DNA of 64,000 bases. It comes from CBDDEH01 sp965226865 (GTDB lineage Bacteria > Chloroflexota > Dehalococcoidia > Lucifugimonadales > JAGWBF01). Made by a program: the position numbers and the translations under genes. The DNA is taken from assembly GCA_965226865.1 (NCBI GenBank), contig CBDDEH010000004.1, positions 372,001 through 436,000 on the forward strand, written 5' to 3'. The notes under the pieces are model-generated. The model did not search any database and was not told where the DNA came from. It saw only the letters and a list, made by a program, of their open reading frames with translations. Positions 42,150 through 51,762 of the stretch are shown one piece after another; the first letter of the stretch is position 1, and every line of letters begins with the position of its first letter.

Positions 42150-43556
42150 GTGGCCCGCGACGATATTGTTTTGATGGCCCATCTGATGCGCCGCGCTGGA
42201 TTTGGCTCATCTTACGGGGAGCTGGAAACGCTGGCAGCCAAGGGCTACGAGGCCACCGTCGAAGATCTGCTCTACCCTGAGAACCAGCCCGATATGGACC
42301 TCGATATCATCCAGCGCTACTTTGTCGACATGAAAGACTTGCTGTCGGTACAGACGAACCAGCAATACTGGGTCTATCGCATGATCAACACGAAAAGTCC
42401 GCTGGAAGAGAAGATGGCTCTCTTCTGGCATGGCATCCTCTGCACAGGTGACAACAAGTGCGCCAACGCCCGGCAGGTGCAGGTCCAGCTTGATCTGTTT
42501 CGAAGTAACGGACTTGGCAGCTTCCCCAACCTGCTACTGGAGCTGTCCAAAGACCCGGCTATGATCTTCTACCTGGACAACTGTATGAGCCACAAGGATG
42601 CCCCCAACGAGAACTACGGCCGTGAGCTACTGGAGCTGTTCTCCATGGGTGCCGGAATGGATACCCACGCCAACTACACCGAGGAGGATGTGAGGGCCTG
42701 TGCCAAGGCATTCACCGGCTGGACCCTCACCAACCGCATCCCCAACTACCCCTATGGCCAATACGGGTCCTACTTCGTTTATAACCCGGCAGACCACGAT
42801 GACAGCGAAAAGACTTTCCTGGGGGAATCCGGGCGTTTCAACGGCGAGGACATTATCGAAATCGTCGCCAGGCAGCCCGCCACGGCCCGGTTCCTGGCTC
42901 GCCATCTGTACAACTACTTTGTGGCGGATGAGACTCCGGTGCCCTACTGGCAGGGGACTCCGGCCAGAGATCCTGCGGCTATAGAAACTCTAGAGAAGGC
43001 CTATTTTGACTCCAACTACGATATCAGGTCGATGCTGAGGGTGCTGTTCAACTCCGACTTCTTCAAAAACGCCCGGTTCGCCAAGATAAAGAGCCCTGCT
43101 GAGACGGTTGTCGGAACCATCCGTCTGGTTGGAGACTTCACTTATCCAAAGCCCGGTCTGTTCGCCATCATGCAGGAGGTCATCTACATGGGGCAGGACT
43201 TGATGAACCCTCCCACCGTAGAGGGGTGGCATACCGGCAAGGAGTGGATAGACAGCGGGACGCTTGTGGAGCGGATCAACTTCGTTGCCGACCAGGTGGG
43301 AAACGTTGACCAACCTGGGATACGGAGCATCATACAACGACTCAGATCCGAAGGTGCTACTGTCACTCCGGAACGCCTGGTGGATGGGTGCTTGCAGTTG
43401 CTGGGAGGGTACCAGCTTGCCAAGGAGACGAAGAGCAGGCTGGTGGAGCACGTCGGAAAGAAGGGTGACTTGAAGACCGGCACTGACGAGTTTGCTCAGA
43501 GGGTAGGGCAGACCCTCCAGTTGATTGTTGCTACTCAGGAGTACCAATTCGCTTGA
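42150..43556 (+). CDS. DUF1800 domain-containing protein
   Basis: 468 residues from GTG 42150 (GGGAGGATA upstream). DUF1800 markers: AHLMRRAGFGSSYGELETLA, the LEEKMALFWHGILCTG helix, NENYGRELLELFSMGA, YTEEDVRACAKAFTGWTLT and a conserved AETVVGTIRLVGDF, with a C-terminal LQLIVATQEYQFA. The family is nearly always paired with DUF1501, as here (20 bp apart), and is thought to act outside the cytosol, though no signal peptide is visible in either gene. Function unproven; the pair is widespread in Planctomycetes and Chloroflexota. Confidence 0.92.
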   Translation: MARDDIVLMAHLMRRAGFGSSYGELETLAAKGYEATVEDLLYPENQPDMDLDIIQRYFVDMKDLLSVQTNQQYWVYRMINTKSPLEEKMALFWHGILCTGDNKCANARQVQVQLDLFRSNGLGSFPNLLLELSKDPAMIFYLDNCMSHKDAPNENYGRELLELFSMGAGMDTHANYTEEDVRACAKAFTGWTLTNRIPNYPYGQYGSYFVYNPADHDDSEKTFLGESGRFNGEDIIEIVARQPATARFLARHLYNYFVADETPVPYWQGTPARDPAAIETLEKAYFDSNYDIRSMLRVLFNSDFFKNARFAKIKSPAETVVGTIRLVGDFTYPKPGLFAIMQEVIYMGQDLMNPPTVEGWHTGKEWIDSGTLVERINFVADQVGNVDQPGIRSIIQRLRSEGATVTPERLVDGCLQLLGGYQLAKETKSRLVEHVGKKGDLKTGTDEFAQRVGQTLQLIVATQEYQFA

Positions 43557-43575
43557 CGGCACAGGAGACACAGTA

Positions 43576-44706
43576 GTGGCATCTAACAATGGCGATAGGA
43601 TACTGGTCGTGCTTCAGTTGTCGGGCGGCAACGACATGCTGAACACACTGGTGCCCTACGGCGACCCCCTCTACCGGGACAACAGGCCGGCGGTCAGGAT
43701 CGAGGAAGACCAGGTTCTTCCGCTAGACGACTACAGAGGATTCAATCCGAAACTCGCGCCCATCAAAGACCTCTACGACAAGGGGAAGGTGGCTGTCATC
43801 CAGGGCACTGGTTATCCCAACCCTAACCGTTCCCACTTCCGCTCCATGGACATCTGGCATACCTGCGAGCCCGAGAAGACGGGCACGGAGGGCTGGCTGG
43901 GCCGGACTATAAAGGAGATCGACCCCGAGGCTGAGAACGTCCTTACCGGTGTCAACTTCGGCCGGGGACTCCCCAGGGCCCTGGCGCTGCCAGGCGTACC
44001 GGTCGCGTCGGTTGGCAACCTGGAAACCTACGGTGTTCTGACCGGCATTCCCGGCGACCAGAGGGAAGAGGCCCTGGAGGTGTTCTCCAGCATCTACTCG
44101 CCCATGATTGGTAGAAACATGGTGATGGACTACCTCTCCCAGACCGGCGTGGATGCCTTGAAGGGAGCGGACATCCTCAACAAGGTCCCTGAAACCTATT
44201 CCTCTACAGTGGAGTATGGTTCCAACTCAATCGCCCAGTACATGAGAAACATTGCTCAGGTACACCTGGCCGGGCTGGGTACCAGGATCCTGTACACCAC
44301 CGCCCCGTTCAACAGCTTCGATACCCATGCAGGACAACTGGGCGCCCACGAGAAGCTCTTGGCCGACGTGTCCAATGCTGTCGGCGACTTCTACCAGGAC
44401 CTCGAAGAGCACAACGCCACCGAAGACGTTCTGGTCCTATTGTTCACAGAGTTCGGCAGGCGGGTGCATGATAACGGCTCAGGCACCGACCACGGCTCCG
44501 GAGGAATGAGCTTTATCATAGGCGATAGTGTGAAGGGAGGATTGTACGGAGAGTATCCGTCCCTTGAGGAGAACAAGCTGTTGGAGGGCGACCTTCACTA
44601 TAACAACGACTTCAGGAGTACCTACGCCACCATACTCGAGAAGTGGATGGGTCTCGACTCCAAGCCGATCGTGGGTGGGACCTTCGAGCAGTTCGACTTT
44701 CTGTAG
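43576..44706 (+). CDS. DUF1501 domain-containing protein (sulfatase-like fold)
   Basis: 376 residues from GTG 43576, preceded by GGAG; an upstream in-frame start at 43525 overlaps the DUF1800 gene. DUF1501 pattern: DRILVVLQLSGGNDMLNTLV, VIQGTGYPNPNRSHFRSMDI (metal-type His), FNSFDTHAGQLGAHEKLLAD, LVLLFTEFGRRVHDNGSGTD with HGSGG. These resemble alkaline phosphatase/sulfatase metal sites. Partner of the preceding DUF1800 gene; no signal peptide or Tat motif is seen, unlike many homologues. Confidence 0.92.
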   Translation: MASNNGDRILVVLQLSGGNDMLNTLVPYGDPLYRDNRPAVRIEEDQVLPLDDYRGFNPKLAPIKDLYDKGKVAVIQGTGYPNPNRSHFRSMDIWHTCEPEKTGTEGWLGRTIKEIDPEAENVLTGVNFGRGLPRALALPGVPVASVGNLETYGVLTGIPGDQREEALEVFSSIYSPMIGRNMVMDYLSQTGVDALKGADILNKVPETYSSTVEYGSNSIAQYMRNIAQVHLAGLGTRILYTTAPFNSFDTHAGQLGAHEKLLADVSNAVGDFYQDLEEHNATEDVLVLLFTEFGRRVHDNGSGTDHGSGGMSFIIGDSVKGGLYGEYPSLEENKLLEGDLHYNNDFRSTYATILEKWMGLDSKPIVGGTFEQFDFL

Positions 44707-44776
44707 CACAAGTCCAATTTAGGAGCCTACTTCTAAATAAAGCCCACTTTTCAACAACCCGAGAGGGAGGTGCACC

Positions 44777-45370
44777 ATGTTCCCAGACGTAAAGTTTACC
44801 CAGGTTACGAAAGAAGATGTGGCGCGCATGGGCGAGTGGCTGAATGACAAGGACGTCAGCGCATCATGGTACGGCACAAACAAGGATGGAGAACCCCTCC
44901 ACATAGGTTATACCCCAAGGACAGTCCTAGAAGCCTCGGACAAAGAGTGGGCGGAGGTCTTCGACTCTGACGTCAGAAAGATATTCTCGGTGAATACCGT
45001 GGATGGAGAGCACATCGGTGAGGCTCAGATGGTCATCGAAGCTGCCCTGTGGGAGGCTCAGCTCTTTGTCCTGATAGGATGTAAAGACCTATGGTATCAG
45101 GGGTACGGCACCTCCGCCTTCGTCCAGTTGTTGGACATGACGTTCGACACCTACGGCCTCCACCGCGCCTGGGTTGACATTCCCGAGTACAACCGGCCCG
45201 CCATACACGTATGTGAGCGTATAGGGTTCGTGCTGGAAGGGCACCTCAGGGGCACCCATCCCAAAGACGGAAAGTGGTACGGCTCCATCGCCATGGGCCT
45301 TCTGGCAGACGAGTATGCCCGCCGCCGGGCCCGCCTGATGGAGATGTCATCTCAACCGGCTGTACAATAG
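44777..45370 (+). CDS. GNAT family N-acetyltransferase
   Basis: 197 residues. GNAT core: VTKEDVARMGEWLNDKDVS at the N-terminus, strands HIGEAQMVIEAALWEAQLFV, acetyl-CoA region (DLWYQGYGTSAFVQLLDMTF; the Q/RxxGxG/A loop appears as QGYGTS), and the last part HRAWVDIPEYNRPAIHVCER followed by IGFVLEGHLRGTHPKDG, as in RimJ/RimL-type acetyltransferases. GGGAGGTG is 6 bp upstream of the ATG. It is separate from the DUF1501 gene by 70 bp. Target amine unknown. Confidence 0.88.
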   Translation: MFPDVKFTQVTKEDVARMGEWLNDKDVSASWYGTNKDGEPLHIGYTPRTVLEASDKEWAEVFDSDVRKIFSVNTVDGEHIGEAQMVIEAALWEAQLFVLIGCKDLWYQGYGTSAFVQLLDMTFDTYGLHRAWVDIPEYNRPAIHVCERIGFVLEGHLRGTHPKDGKWYGSIAMGLLADEYARRRARLMEMSSQPAVQ

Positions 45371-45466
45371 ACCTAAATGGTTCCCTGTGGTGCGCCGAGT
45401 CATCTAACGACCCAACAGCAGTCATTCCCTCGCGTAGCTCCTGGAATATGGAGCTTTGAGTAGACC

Positions 45467-46171
45467 ATGATCTCCGTTTCCGGTAGCGCATTTGTCCGCA
45501 ATGGCCCGCCCTTCGTTACCGTTGCCCTCATCGCCGTCAACGTCATTGTGTTCCTCTACGAGATGACGCTGAACGACCTGGATACGTTCCGGTTTAACCG
45601 CCAGTTCGGATTGATTCCATGGGAGCTCACTACTGGCGAAACGCTGGACGTCATACCCCTGACCAGAAGCTTAGGGGTAGACGTTGAGTCGCCGATACCC
45701 ACCTGGGGGACGGTTTTTTCTTCCATGTTTATCCACGCTTCTTTTATGCATATCATGTTCAATATGCTTTTCTTCGGACTCTTTGGAAACTACGTAGAAG
45801 CCAGGTTGGGCCACGTCAAGTTCCTGCTCCTATTTCTGGCGACTGGTGTGGCGGCTGCACTGGCCCAGGTTGCTATAGACCAGGACTCTATGGTTCCGCT
45901 GATCGGCGCCAGCGGCGCGGTAGCCGGCATAATGGGCGCCTACCTGTTAGTGTATCCAGAGTCTATCGTTTTCATGGCCATTTACTTCGGGACACAGCTC
46001 TTCTATGGTATTGGCTCTCTGGGCACCGTTGGACAGGAGACAAACATTGCCTACATGGCCCACGTAGGCGGGTTCGTTGGCGGAGTCCTGTTGATGGCCG
46101 GCTACAAGCGGGTGACCGGGGAACCAATCTGGCCCAGACGCCCCCTGGGTCGCTGGGGCCACTGGCAATAA
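45467..46171 (+). CDS. Rhomboid family intramembrane serine protease
   Basis: 234 residues, about six membrane spans. Conserved features: VTVALIAVNVIVFLYEM as first span, the FSSMFIHASFMHIMFNMLFF segment with the His-rich HxxxN, catalytic Ser in LIGASGAVAGIMGAYLL, and catalytic His in NIAYMAHVGGFVGG. The enzyme cleaves membrane proteins within the bilayer. The cytosolic tail is short and basic. It converges with the retropepsin-like gene, leaving 15 bp between stops. Confidence 0.95.
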   Translation: MISVSGSAFVRNGPPFVTVALIAVNVIVFLYEMTLNDLDTFRFNRQFGLIPWELTTGETLDVIPLTRSLGVDVESPIPTWGTVFSSMFIHASFMHIMFNMLFFGLFGNYVEARLGHVKFLLLFLATGVAAALAQVAIDQDSMVPLIGASGAVAGIMGAYLLVYPESIVFMAIYFGTQLFYGIGSLGTVGQETNIAYMAHVGGFVGGVLLMAGYKRVTGEPIWPRRPLGRWGHWQ

Positions 46172-46186
46172 AGAGCAGGTTTTTTC

Positions 46187-46543
46187 TTACTTCAGAAGGC
46201 CCGGCACAGGTATAAGGCGGCGGCGTATAGGGTCCACAGACATGTTGAACAGTTCCAAGGTAGTCGCGCCTAAGAGGGCCTTGGCACCCTCAGGGCCGAA
46301 CACGACTATAGTCGTTCTCTGTCGACCATCCAGGCGGATCAGCGCCTCGCCTACTTCGTAGTCGACTACTCGCTCGTCCGCTAGCTGGAATGAGACCCGT
46401 TCCACTGCCTCTACTCCAAGCTGTGTGAGTATCTCCGTGGGCAAAAAGGTGTGGGTTGCGCCGGTATCCACAAGGGCTTCGACCTCGACGAACGTATGCC
46501 CTCCAGATCCGGCTATTTGAACAGGCACGCTGAAAGTCCCCAT
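46187..46543 (-). CDS. Retropepsin-like (clan AA) aspartic protease family protein
   Basis: 118 residues. The aspartyl signature is VDTGATHTFLP (Asp at about residue 27), preceded by the strand TFVEVEALVDTG and followed by LGATTLELFNMSVDP, the family's second conserved turn. Such small single-domain proteins probably act as dimers. No signal peptide. It ends 15 bp from the rhomboid stop and starts about 100 bp from IS1182 copy B. Substrate unknown. Confidence 0.82.
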   Translation of the reverse strand: MGTFSVPVQIAGSGGHTFVEVEALVDTGATHTFLPTEILTQLGVEAVERVSFQLADERVVDYEVGEALIRLDGRQRTTIVVFGPEGAKALLGATTLELFNMSVDPIRRRLIPVPGLLK

Positions 46544-46998
46544 AAACCCTCTTGGCTCATTCTATCATACGGTTAGGTTCAGAAGCTGAGACGTACTGGT
46601 GGGCCCAGACGTACAGAAGCCAGAACTCAGCCAATCTTTGATTTGTTCGTAAAAACCCCTCGCCAGCCTGGGCAAGGTGGGGATAATGTAATAAAAGGTC
46701 GTGGGCGCTGCGCCTGGCCGAGGGAGGGGAGGATGTTCCGAATACGAGACCCGCAAGAGAGCCTCTGGCAGTCCCAGTTCCTGGTGACGCCGAAGAAGGC
46801 TAAGCGCCTGGAGAGAAGTTGGGCCGAGGTTTTCCGAAACGAGGCGCTCCCCCTGATTGACGAGGAGCGCTTTGCTCCCATGTACTGCGTGGACAACGGC
46901 CGTCCCAACCGGGCGGTGCAGACCGTCCTCGGGGTCCACCTCCTCAAAGAGATGTTCAACCTCACCGACGATGAAGCTCTGGAACAACTAGAGTTCAA

Positions 46999-47017
46999 CC
47001 CTTCGGCAAGCTCAGGG
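46999..47017 (+). repeat. Dispersed repeat inserted in transposase ORF (copy B)
   Basis: CCCTTCGGCAAGCTCAGGG, identical to that in copy A, so the repeat entered this IS before the two copies separated. Confidence 0.6.
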
Positions 47018-47954
47018 CAGGCTCTGCTCTGGCACCACGCCCTGCGGCTGGACATCGAGGAGACCCACCTGCCCCAGAAGACCCTCCACAACTTCCGAGT
47101 TCGCCTGATGCAGCACGACGGTGGCTGGCTGGCTTTCCAGGAGACCACGGACCGGATCATCCAGGCGCTGGGCATACGCACCGGAAAGCAACGGCTGGAC
47201 TCCACCCACATCATGAGCAACATCGCCACACTCACCCGGCTGGGCCTGTTCTGTGAGACGATGCGGTTGTTCCTGCGGGCCTTGCGCTGGGAGCACCCAG
47301 AGCTTCGCCCTGGGGTTCCGGAGGGCCTCCTAGGGCGCTATTTGAAGGAAGAAGACGAGGCGACCCACTACGAGGACGCCCGCACGGGGGAGGGTCGGCG
47401 ACGCCTTTCGGTCTGTGCCCGGGACCTCTACCGGCTGGTGGACCGGTTCCATGGCACGACTGCTGCCCAGCTGGAGGAGTACCGGCTGCTGGAGCGGCTG
47501 CTGCGGGAGCAGTGCCATGTGGGCAAACACCAGGACGGGCGCCCCAGGGACGATGACGACGATGCTGGGGAATGCAAGGTGCCCGTGGCCTTGAAGGACC
47601 CGAAGCAGGTGTCCGCCGACTCGCTGCAATCGCCCCACGGCCCGGATGTGACCTACAGCGGCCACAAGGGGAAGGGGTACGAGGTGCAGGTGGCGGAGAC
47701 CTGCCACGAGGAGAACGCCACCCAGCTCATCACCCACGTGGAGGTGACCCCCTCGAGTGGGAGCGACACCGACGTGAGCGTGCCGGTCGTTGACGGGCTC
47801 GCGGAGCGGAAGGTCCGACCGGACGAGCTCTTCGCCGACACGGCGTATGGGTCGGGCCGCAATGCCTTCGAAGCCTCGCGCCGGGGAACGGAACTGGTGA
47901 GCCCGGTGGCGGGGTCGGCGCCGGGGAACTCGCATGAAGCAACTGTCTTGAAAG

Positions 47955-48915
47955 TCAAGAGGAATGACCGGCGACCTTCGGAGTCAGGTCACGCCAGGGC
48001 AAGCCATGCTTGAGCATTGAGTTGAGGATAACCAGCAGCTTGCGCATGTAGGCTGTGAGGGCCAGCTTCTTCGGCTTACCAGCGGCCAGCAGCCGCCGGT
48101 AGAAGTCCCGGATTACGGAGTTGTGGCGGCTGGCCGTCAGCGCCCCCATGTACAGAGCGCCGCGAACTCGGGCGCGTCCACCCCAGACGGTGCGTTTGCC
48201 CCGCAGAGTACCGCTGTCTCGGTTGAAGGGAGCCACACCAACCAGGGCAGCGATCTGACGACGGTCCAGCGTGCCCAGCTCCGGCAGGTATGCCAGGAGA
48301 GTCAGAGAGAGCTGTTCTCCCACGCCGGGAACAGTGCGCAGGAGATTCTCTCTCTCGCCACACAGGACTTTGGTGCAGAGTCTGCCGCAGTTCCTCATCC
48401 AGGTCGTCCAACTCCTGCTCCAGCCAGGCTACGTGAGCTTGGATGCGCGGACGGAGGGATCTGGCGGCAGTGCCCAGGCGGTTTTTCTCAGACACCAGCA
48501 TGGTCACGACCTGGTGTCTGCGGGCAGCCAGGGAGTTGAGGGCCTGGGTCTCGGCGTCCCGTAGAGGGCGCACGGGCGGCCGGATGACTTCGGCGAAGTG
48601 GGCTAGGACCGCTGCGTCAAGCGAGTCCGTCTTCGCCAGCTTCCCAGTGGCCTTGGCGAAGTCTCGCACTTGGCGGGGATTGACCACCACAACAGGCAGA
48701 GACGCCGCTGCCAGGGCAGCCACCAAGGGCAGTTCCAAGCCACCCGAGGCTTCCAGCAACACCATGGCGGGACCCAGGTCCCCCATCTGGGAGACCAGCT
48801 TCCCGACGCCTGCATCGTCGTAGGAGACCTCCCATCTGTCGCCGGTGGGACGGGCGGCAACATCCACCTGGGCCTTGGCTACATCGATGCCTACGTAGAT
48901 CACTTCTCGCTCCAT
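47955..48915 (-). pseudogene. IS110-family transposase 1, frameshifted
   Basis: ATG 48915 after AGGAGG. N-terminal RuvC-like DEDD domain (EVIYVGIDVAKAQVDVAARP, VLLEASGGLELPLVAALA, KTDSLDAAVLAHFAEVI), then a coiled helix. A (TC)n tract at 48346-48357 has lost the frame; the other frame resumes ENLLRTVPGVGEQLSLTLLA, the C-terminal Ser-containing domain (VGVAPFNRDSGTLRGKRTVW) and ends at 47955. Joined, about 320 residues. IS110 genes do not normally need frameshifting, so this is most likely a lesion or a sequence error. Confidence 0.85.
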
Positions 48916-48984
48916 GAGCACCTCCTGCGAATTATTGGCCCGTCCTTGCACGATGCGGGCTTGGTTGGCCCAGGCAACTTGTAT

Positions 48985-49195
48985 GATCAATACGCTCGGT
49001 CAATAGGCCTATTGGCTGGGCAGGCGGGGAGGGCGCGTCGCAAGCAACTGGGTGAGCCAGGCGGAACCCTGGACTGCACCGGCGAACAGTGAGACACCCT
49101 TCCCTCCGTACTGGTCGCTCCGAACGGATACACGGGCTTCGGGCCCGCATCTACAAGTGTGGAGGACACAGGCACCATCAAACCGGGAGGGTAAG
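48985..49195 (+). ncRNA. Candidate bridge-RNA region of IS110 element 2
   Basis: About 200 bp of non-coding DNA upstream of the intact IS110 gene. In the IS110 group the left end is transcribed into a bridge RNA that guides target and donor choice (established for IS621). Short complementary segments are visible (AATAGGCCTATT at 49001-49012; GGGCTTCGGGCCC at 49134-49146), consistent with hairpins. Location and length are inferred from position, not from a covariance match. Confidence 0.35.
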
Positions 49196-49197
49196 AC

Positions 49198-50130
49198 ATG
49201 GAAGTGGTAGCAGGCATTGACGTAGGCAAAGTCAGCTTGGACGTTTCGGTATCAGAGGGTCCGGTACTCCGGTTCGGCAACACGGCGAAAAGCATTACCA
49301 GGCTGCTGAGACATCTGAAGGAGCAGTGCACCACCATGACCGTGTGCGAATCCACCGGCGGGTACGAGCGGCTACTGGTCAGCCGGTTGCGGAAGGCCGA
49401 GATAGCAGTGCGCGTGGCTCACCCGAGCCGGGTGCGTTCCTTCGCCCGGGCCTGCGGCTACGAAGCCAAAACCGATCCTAGAGACGCTCAGGTGCTGTCC
49501 CGTTTCGGCCAGGTGTTCCCTGATTCAGACACGCCGGAACTGGAGCCGGAACGCGAGGAATTGCAGGACTTGCTGCGCAGGCGGCGGCAGTTCGTGGAAC
49601 AGCGAGTCCAGGAGCTGAACCGGCTGGACAAGGGCGTCTCCGCTGCCGTTGCCAACTCTACCAAGCGCCACATCGCCTGGCTGGATAAGGAGATTGCGCA
49701 GCTGGAGGAGGAGTACCAGGAAGCGCTGCAGAGTAGCTCTTCCCTGGCCCAGCGCGCCGCGTTGTACCGCACCGTGCCTGGTGTGGGACCATTGACCGCT
49801 GCCATCCTGGTAGCCCATCTGCCCGAACTGGGCCATTGGGACAGCAAAGCATTGACCTCCCTGGTGGGTCTGGCCCCCTGGTCTCGAGATAGCGGCCAGA
49901 AGCGAGGCCAGAGGGCAATCCGGGGCGGCCGCGGCATAGTGCGTAAAGCCCTCTACCTCTGTGCATGCTCAGTGATTCAGGTCAATGGCGAACTACGCCG
50001 TTTCTACCAGAACCTGCGTCAACGTGGGAAACCCGGAAACTTGGCCTTGGTGGCAGTGATGCGCAAGCTGCTGTTGCAGTTGAACGCGCTAGCTCGGCGG
50101 CAAACACCCTGGGTTGTGCGGCCCGGATAG
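49198..50130 (+). CDS. IS110-family transposase 2, intact
   Basis: 310 residues. DEDD motif set: VVAGIDVGKVSLDVSVSEG (Asp), TVCESTGGYERLLVSRL (Glu), YEAKTDPRDAQVLSRFGQV (Asp, Asp). A long helical middle follows, then the C-terminal domain VPGVGPLTAAILVAHLPELG and LVGLAPWSRDSGQKRGQRAI with the conserved Ser. It differs strongly from transposases 1 and 3. GGGAGGGTAAGAC precedes the ATG. All catalytic residues are present, so the element may be active, using an RNA encoded upstream. Confidence 0.93.
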   Translation: MEVVAGIDVGKVSLDVSVSEGPVLRFGNTAKSITRLLRHLKEQCTTMTVCESTGGYERLLVSRLRKAEIAVRVAHPSRVRSFARACGYEAKTDPRDAQVLSRFGQVFPDSDTPELEPEREELQDLLRRRRQFVEQRVQELNRLDKGVSAAVANSTKRHIAWLDKEIAQLEEEYQEALQSSSSLAQRAALYRTVPGVGPLTAAILVAHLPELGHWDSKALTSLVGLAPWSRDSGQKRGQRAIRGGRGIVRKALYLCACSVIQVNGELRRFYQNLRQRGKPGNLALVAVMRKLLLQLNALARRQTPWVVRPG

Positions 50131-51087
50131 AGGTATCTACTCCTCAATTTGGCAAAGACCTTGACACCCAACCACGGATACTGTTCGGGCTCTGTTCGGG
50201 AGGGGTGCGGCGACCCTCGCTTCGTGACGGTCTTCTATGACCTGGGAGGTTGCGGTCTGCCGCGCCCCGATCCACCTAAGTGAAGTGATTGTTACACACC
50301 AAAACCAAGATACAAGGAGAGGGTGACGGACCACCGCCGCTCACCGCCGCGGACTTTCAGATCGACGTCACAGGGGAGCAGGCCACGGCGTGCCCCGCCG
50401 GCCACCCGTCCATCGAGGAGTACGAGCTGAAGGATGCGCCGGAGCGGGTAGAGGTCCACTTTGCCGGGACAACATGCGAGCCCTGCCCCTTGCGATCCCG
50501 TTGCCCGGTGAAGCTGGACCGGCGTGCGGGGGCCTACGTCCTCAAGGCGGACCTGGTGAAGGTGAACATCGAGCGGCGCCGGAGGGCCGAGGCCACCGAG
50601 GAGTGGCGCAAGCGGTATGACATAAGGGCTGGTATCGAGGGAACGAACTCCGAGCTGAAGCGCGCCCACGGGCTTGGGCGCTTGCGGGTGCGAGGGGGCC
50701 GTCGGGTGCGGCTTGCCGTCTACCTGAAGGCGTTGGCGTGCAACTTCAAGCGGATGGTCCATGCACGCCTGGTGGAGATGGAGAACACGGCTCAGCGGGC
50801 GGTCGGGACGGTACCTGCGGTCGCGGCCGCATGAGGGCGCCGCTCCACAACTTCCACCGGGTGCCCTGAGCCACGGAAGGGGTACCGCAACGGGATCACG
50901 CTTGTCCTGAGCGCAGCAGATAGGGCGGTGAGGCCAGCAGCCGGCATCCCGTGGCCTCCTCCGCTCCAGACCACCTTCGCACGCCAGGGCTCATCTCAAA
51001 CAGGCCTTGTTACGAGGGAATCAATCTTTGAGTTAAGGCTCCACCATCTTGCCCACTAGTATACTGTCCCCCCTCTAGCTGGGCTCG

Positions 51088-51762
51088 CTACGAAGGTATG
51101 TTTATGTTCCACGGTGGACGGAGCTTCTGTATCAACTCAGCTTCGAGGATAGATGCCTCATTCTCAGTTTGACATCTACGGAAAACAACTGCTACGTGTT
51201 TTCCTTTCTTGGCTGCCTCAAGAATGCCATGATTAATCCGGCAGTTAGTACTTTGGCCACCTTGGAAGCAATTCCTAGGCTGAATTGTACCGTAGCCAGT
51301 ATTGAACCTCTTGCCGAGGGTACTTGTAGGTTTAGTACACTTGCCGATATACAAGACGTCCTTGGTATCCTGGATAATGGCATAAACACCAAAAGAATCA
51401 AGAACCTCCTTATCCGCCTCGATTCGGAATCGGCAGAATGGCCCATTCCCATATTTGTTTAAAGGAAGACTCTTGCGATTGTTATACCTGGAGGCAGGGC
51501 ATTTCTCCAAAAGTCTCCCCTGCTGATCACGTTTGGGCTGAAGATCGTCGATGCGGTTGAACTCAACCCCGTTGATTTGCATGGTCTGGACTCTTTTTTG
51601 GCAAACTTGTTGCCATGATGCCAACTGGTGGGCCTGCACGTACCGAATTGCGAACTTTTCGGTGGGAGGTCCTAATATGAGCTTGATGCTCCTATAGATG
51701 TCAAGGAGTGCTGTGGGATAGGGCTGAGTTCCGTAGGACGGAGAAGACCTCGCGAGCGACAT
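51088..51762 (-). CDS. GIY-YIG nuclease-like protein, 5' end probably replaced by IS110
   Basis: The C-terminal half contains the GIY-YIG fold: GVYAIIQDTKDVLYIGKC, then RFNTGYGTIQPRNCFQGG and the helix ASILEAELIQKLRPPWN. The N-terminal 120 residues (VQAHQLASWQQVCQKRVQTM, NGVEFNRIDDLQPKRD, RKSLPLNKYGNGPFCRFRI) match a domain often joined to this nuclease type. The first 17 codons lie in IS110 sequence (the IS110 gene stops at 51701), so the native start and promoter appear lost. GIY-YIG enzymes cut DNA in repair, restriction or homing. The catalytic Arg and Glu cannot be fixed with certainty. Confidence 0.7.
   Translation of the reverse strand: MSLARSSPSYGTQPYPTALLDIYRSIKLILGPPTEKFAIRYVQAHQLASWQQVCQKRVQTMQINGVEFNRIDDLQPKRDQQGRLLEKCPASRYNNRKSLPLNKYGNGPFCRFRIEADKEVLDSFGVYAIIQDTKDVLYIGKCTKPTSTLGKRFNTGYGTIQPRNCFQGGQSTNCRINHGILEAAKKGKHVAVVFRRCQTENEASILEAELIQKLRPPWNINIPS

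Larger units (their letters stand above)
47940..50315. mobile_element. Nested block of two IS110-family elements
   Basis: The block interrupts the IS1182 transposase. It contains one IS110 transposase gene on the minus strand (47955-48915, frameshifted) and one on the plus strand (49198-50130, intact). The short region upstream of the first (about 70 bp) and the 180 bp after the second suggest that the second element entered the left-end region of the first. Confidence 0.7.
46733..50834 (+). pseudogene. IS1182-family transposase (copy B), split by nested IS110s
   Basis: Codons 1-402 are at 46733-47939 and the remainder at about 50314-50834; the frame would be continuous without the insert, since copy A reads NSHEGEGDG at this point. 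The second Asp motif is in the first part and the Glu motif (GIEGTNSELKRAHGLGR) in the second. The gene cannot produce active transposase, but copy A could act on its ends. Confidence 0.88.
46638..51023 (+). mobile_element. IS1182-family insertion sequence, copy B (interrupted by IS110 elements)
   Basis: Termini as in copy A, with TTGATTTGTTCGTAAAAACC on the left and TTACGAGGGAATCAA on the right. TCT flanks both sides (or AATCTTT, if the terminal TT/AA are counted in the target). The body is split at about 47940-50315 by a nested block of 2.4 kb. Outside the block it differs from copy A at only a few positions (for example Arg/Trp and Asp/Gly codons), so it transposed recently. Confidence 0.9.

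Noticed and set aside
47955..48990. Programmed frameshift in IS110 transposase 1
   Set aside because: IS110-family transposases are normally made from one frame, and the break is in a TC repeat, so a lesion or error is more likely than programmed shifting.
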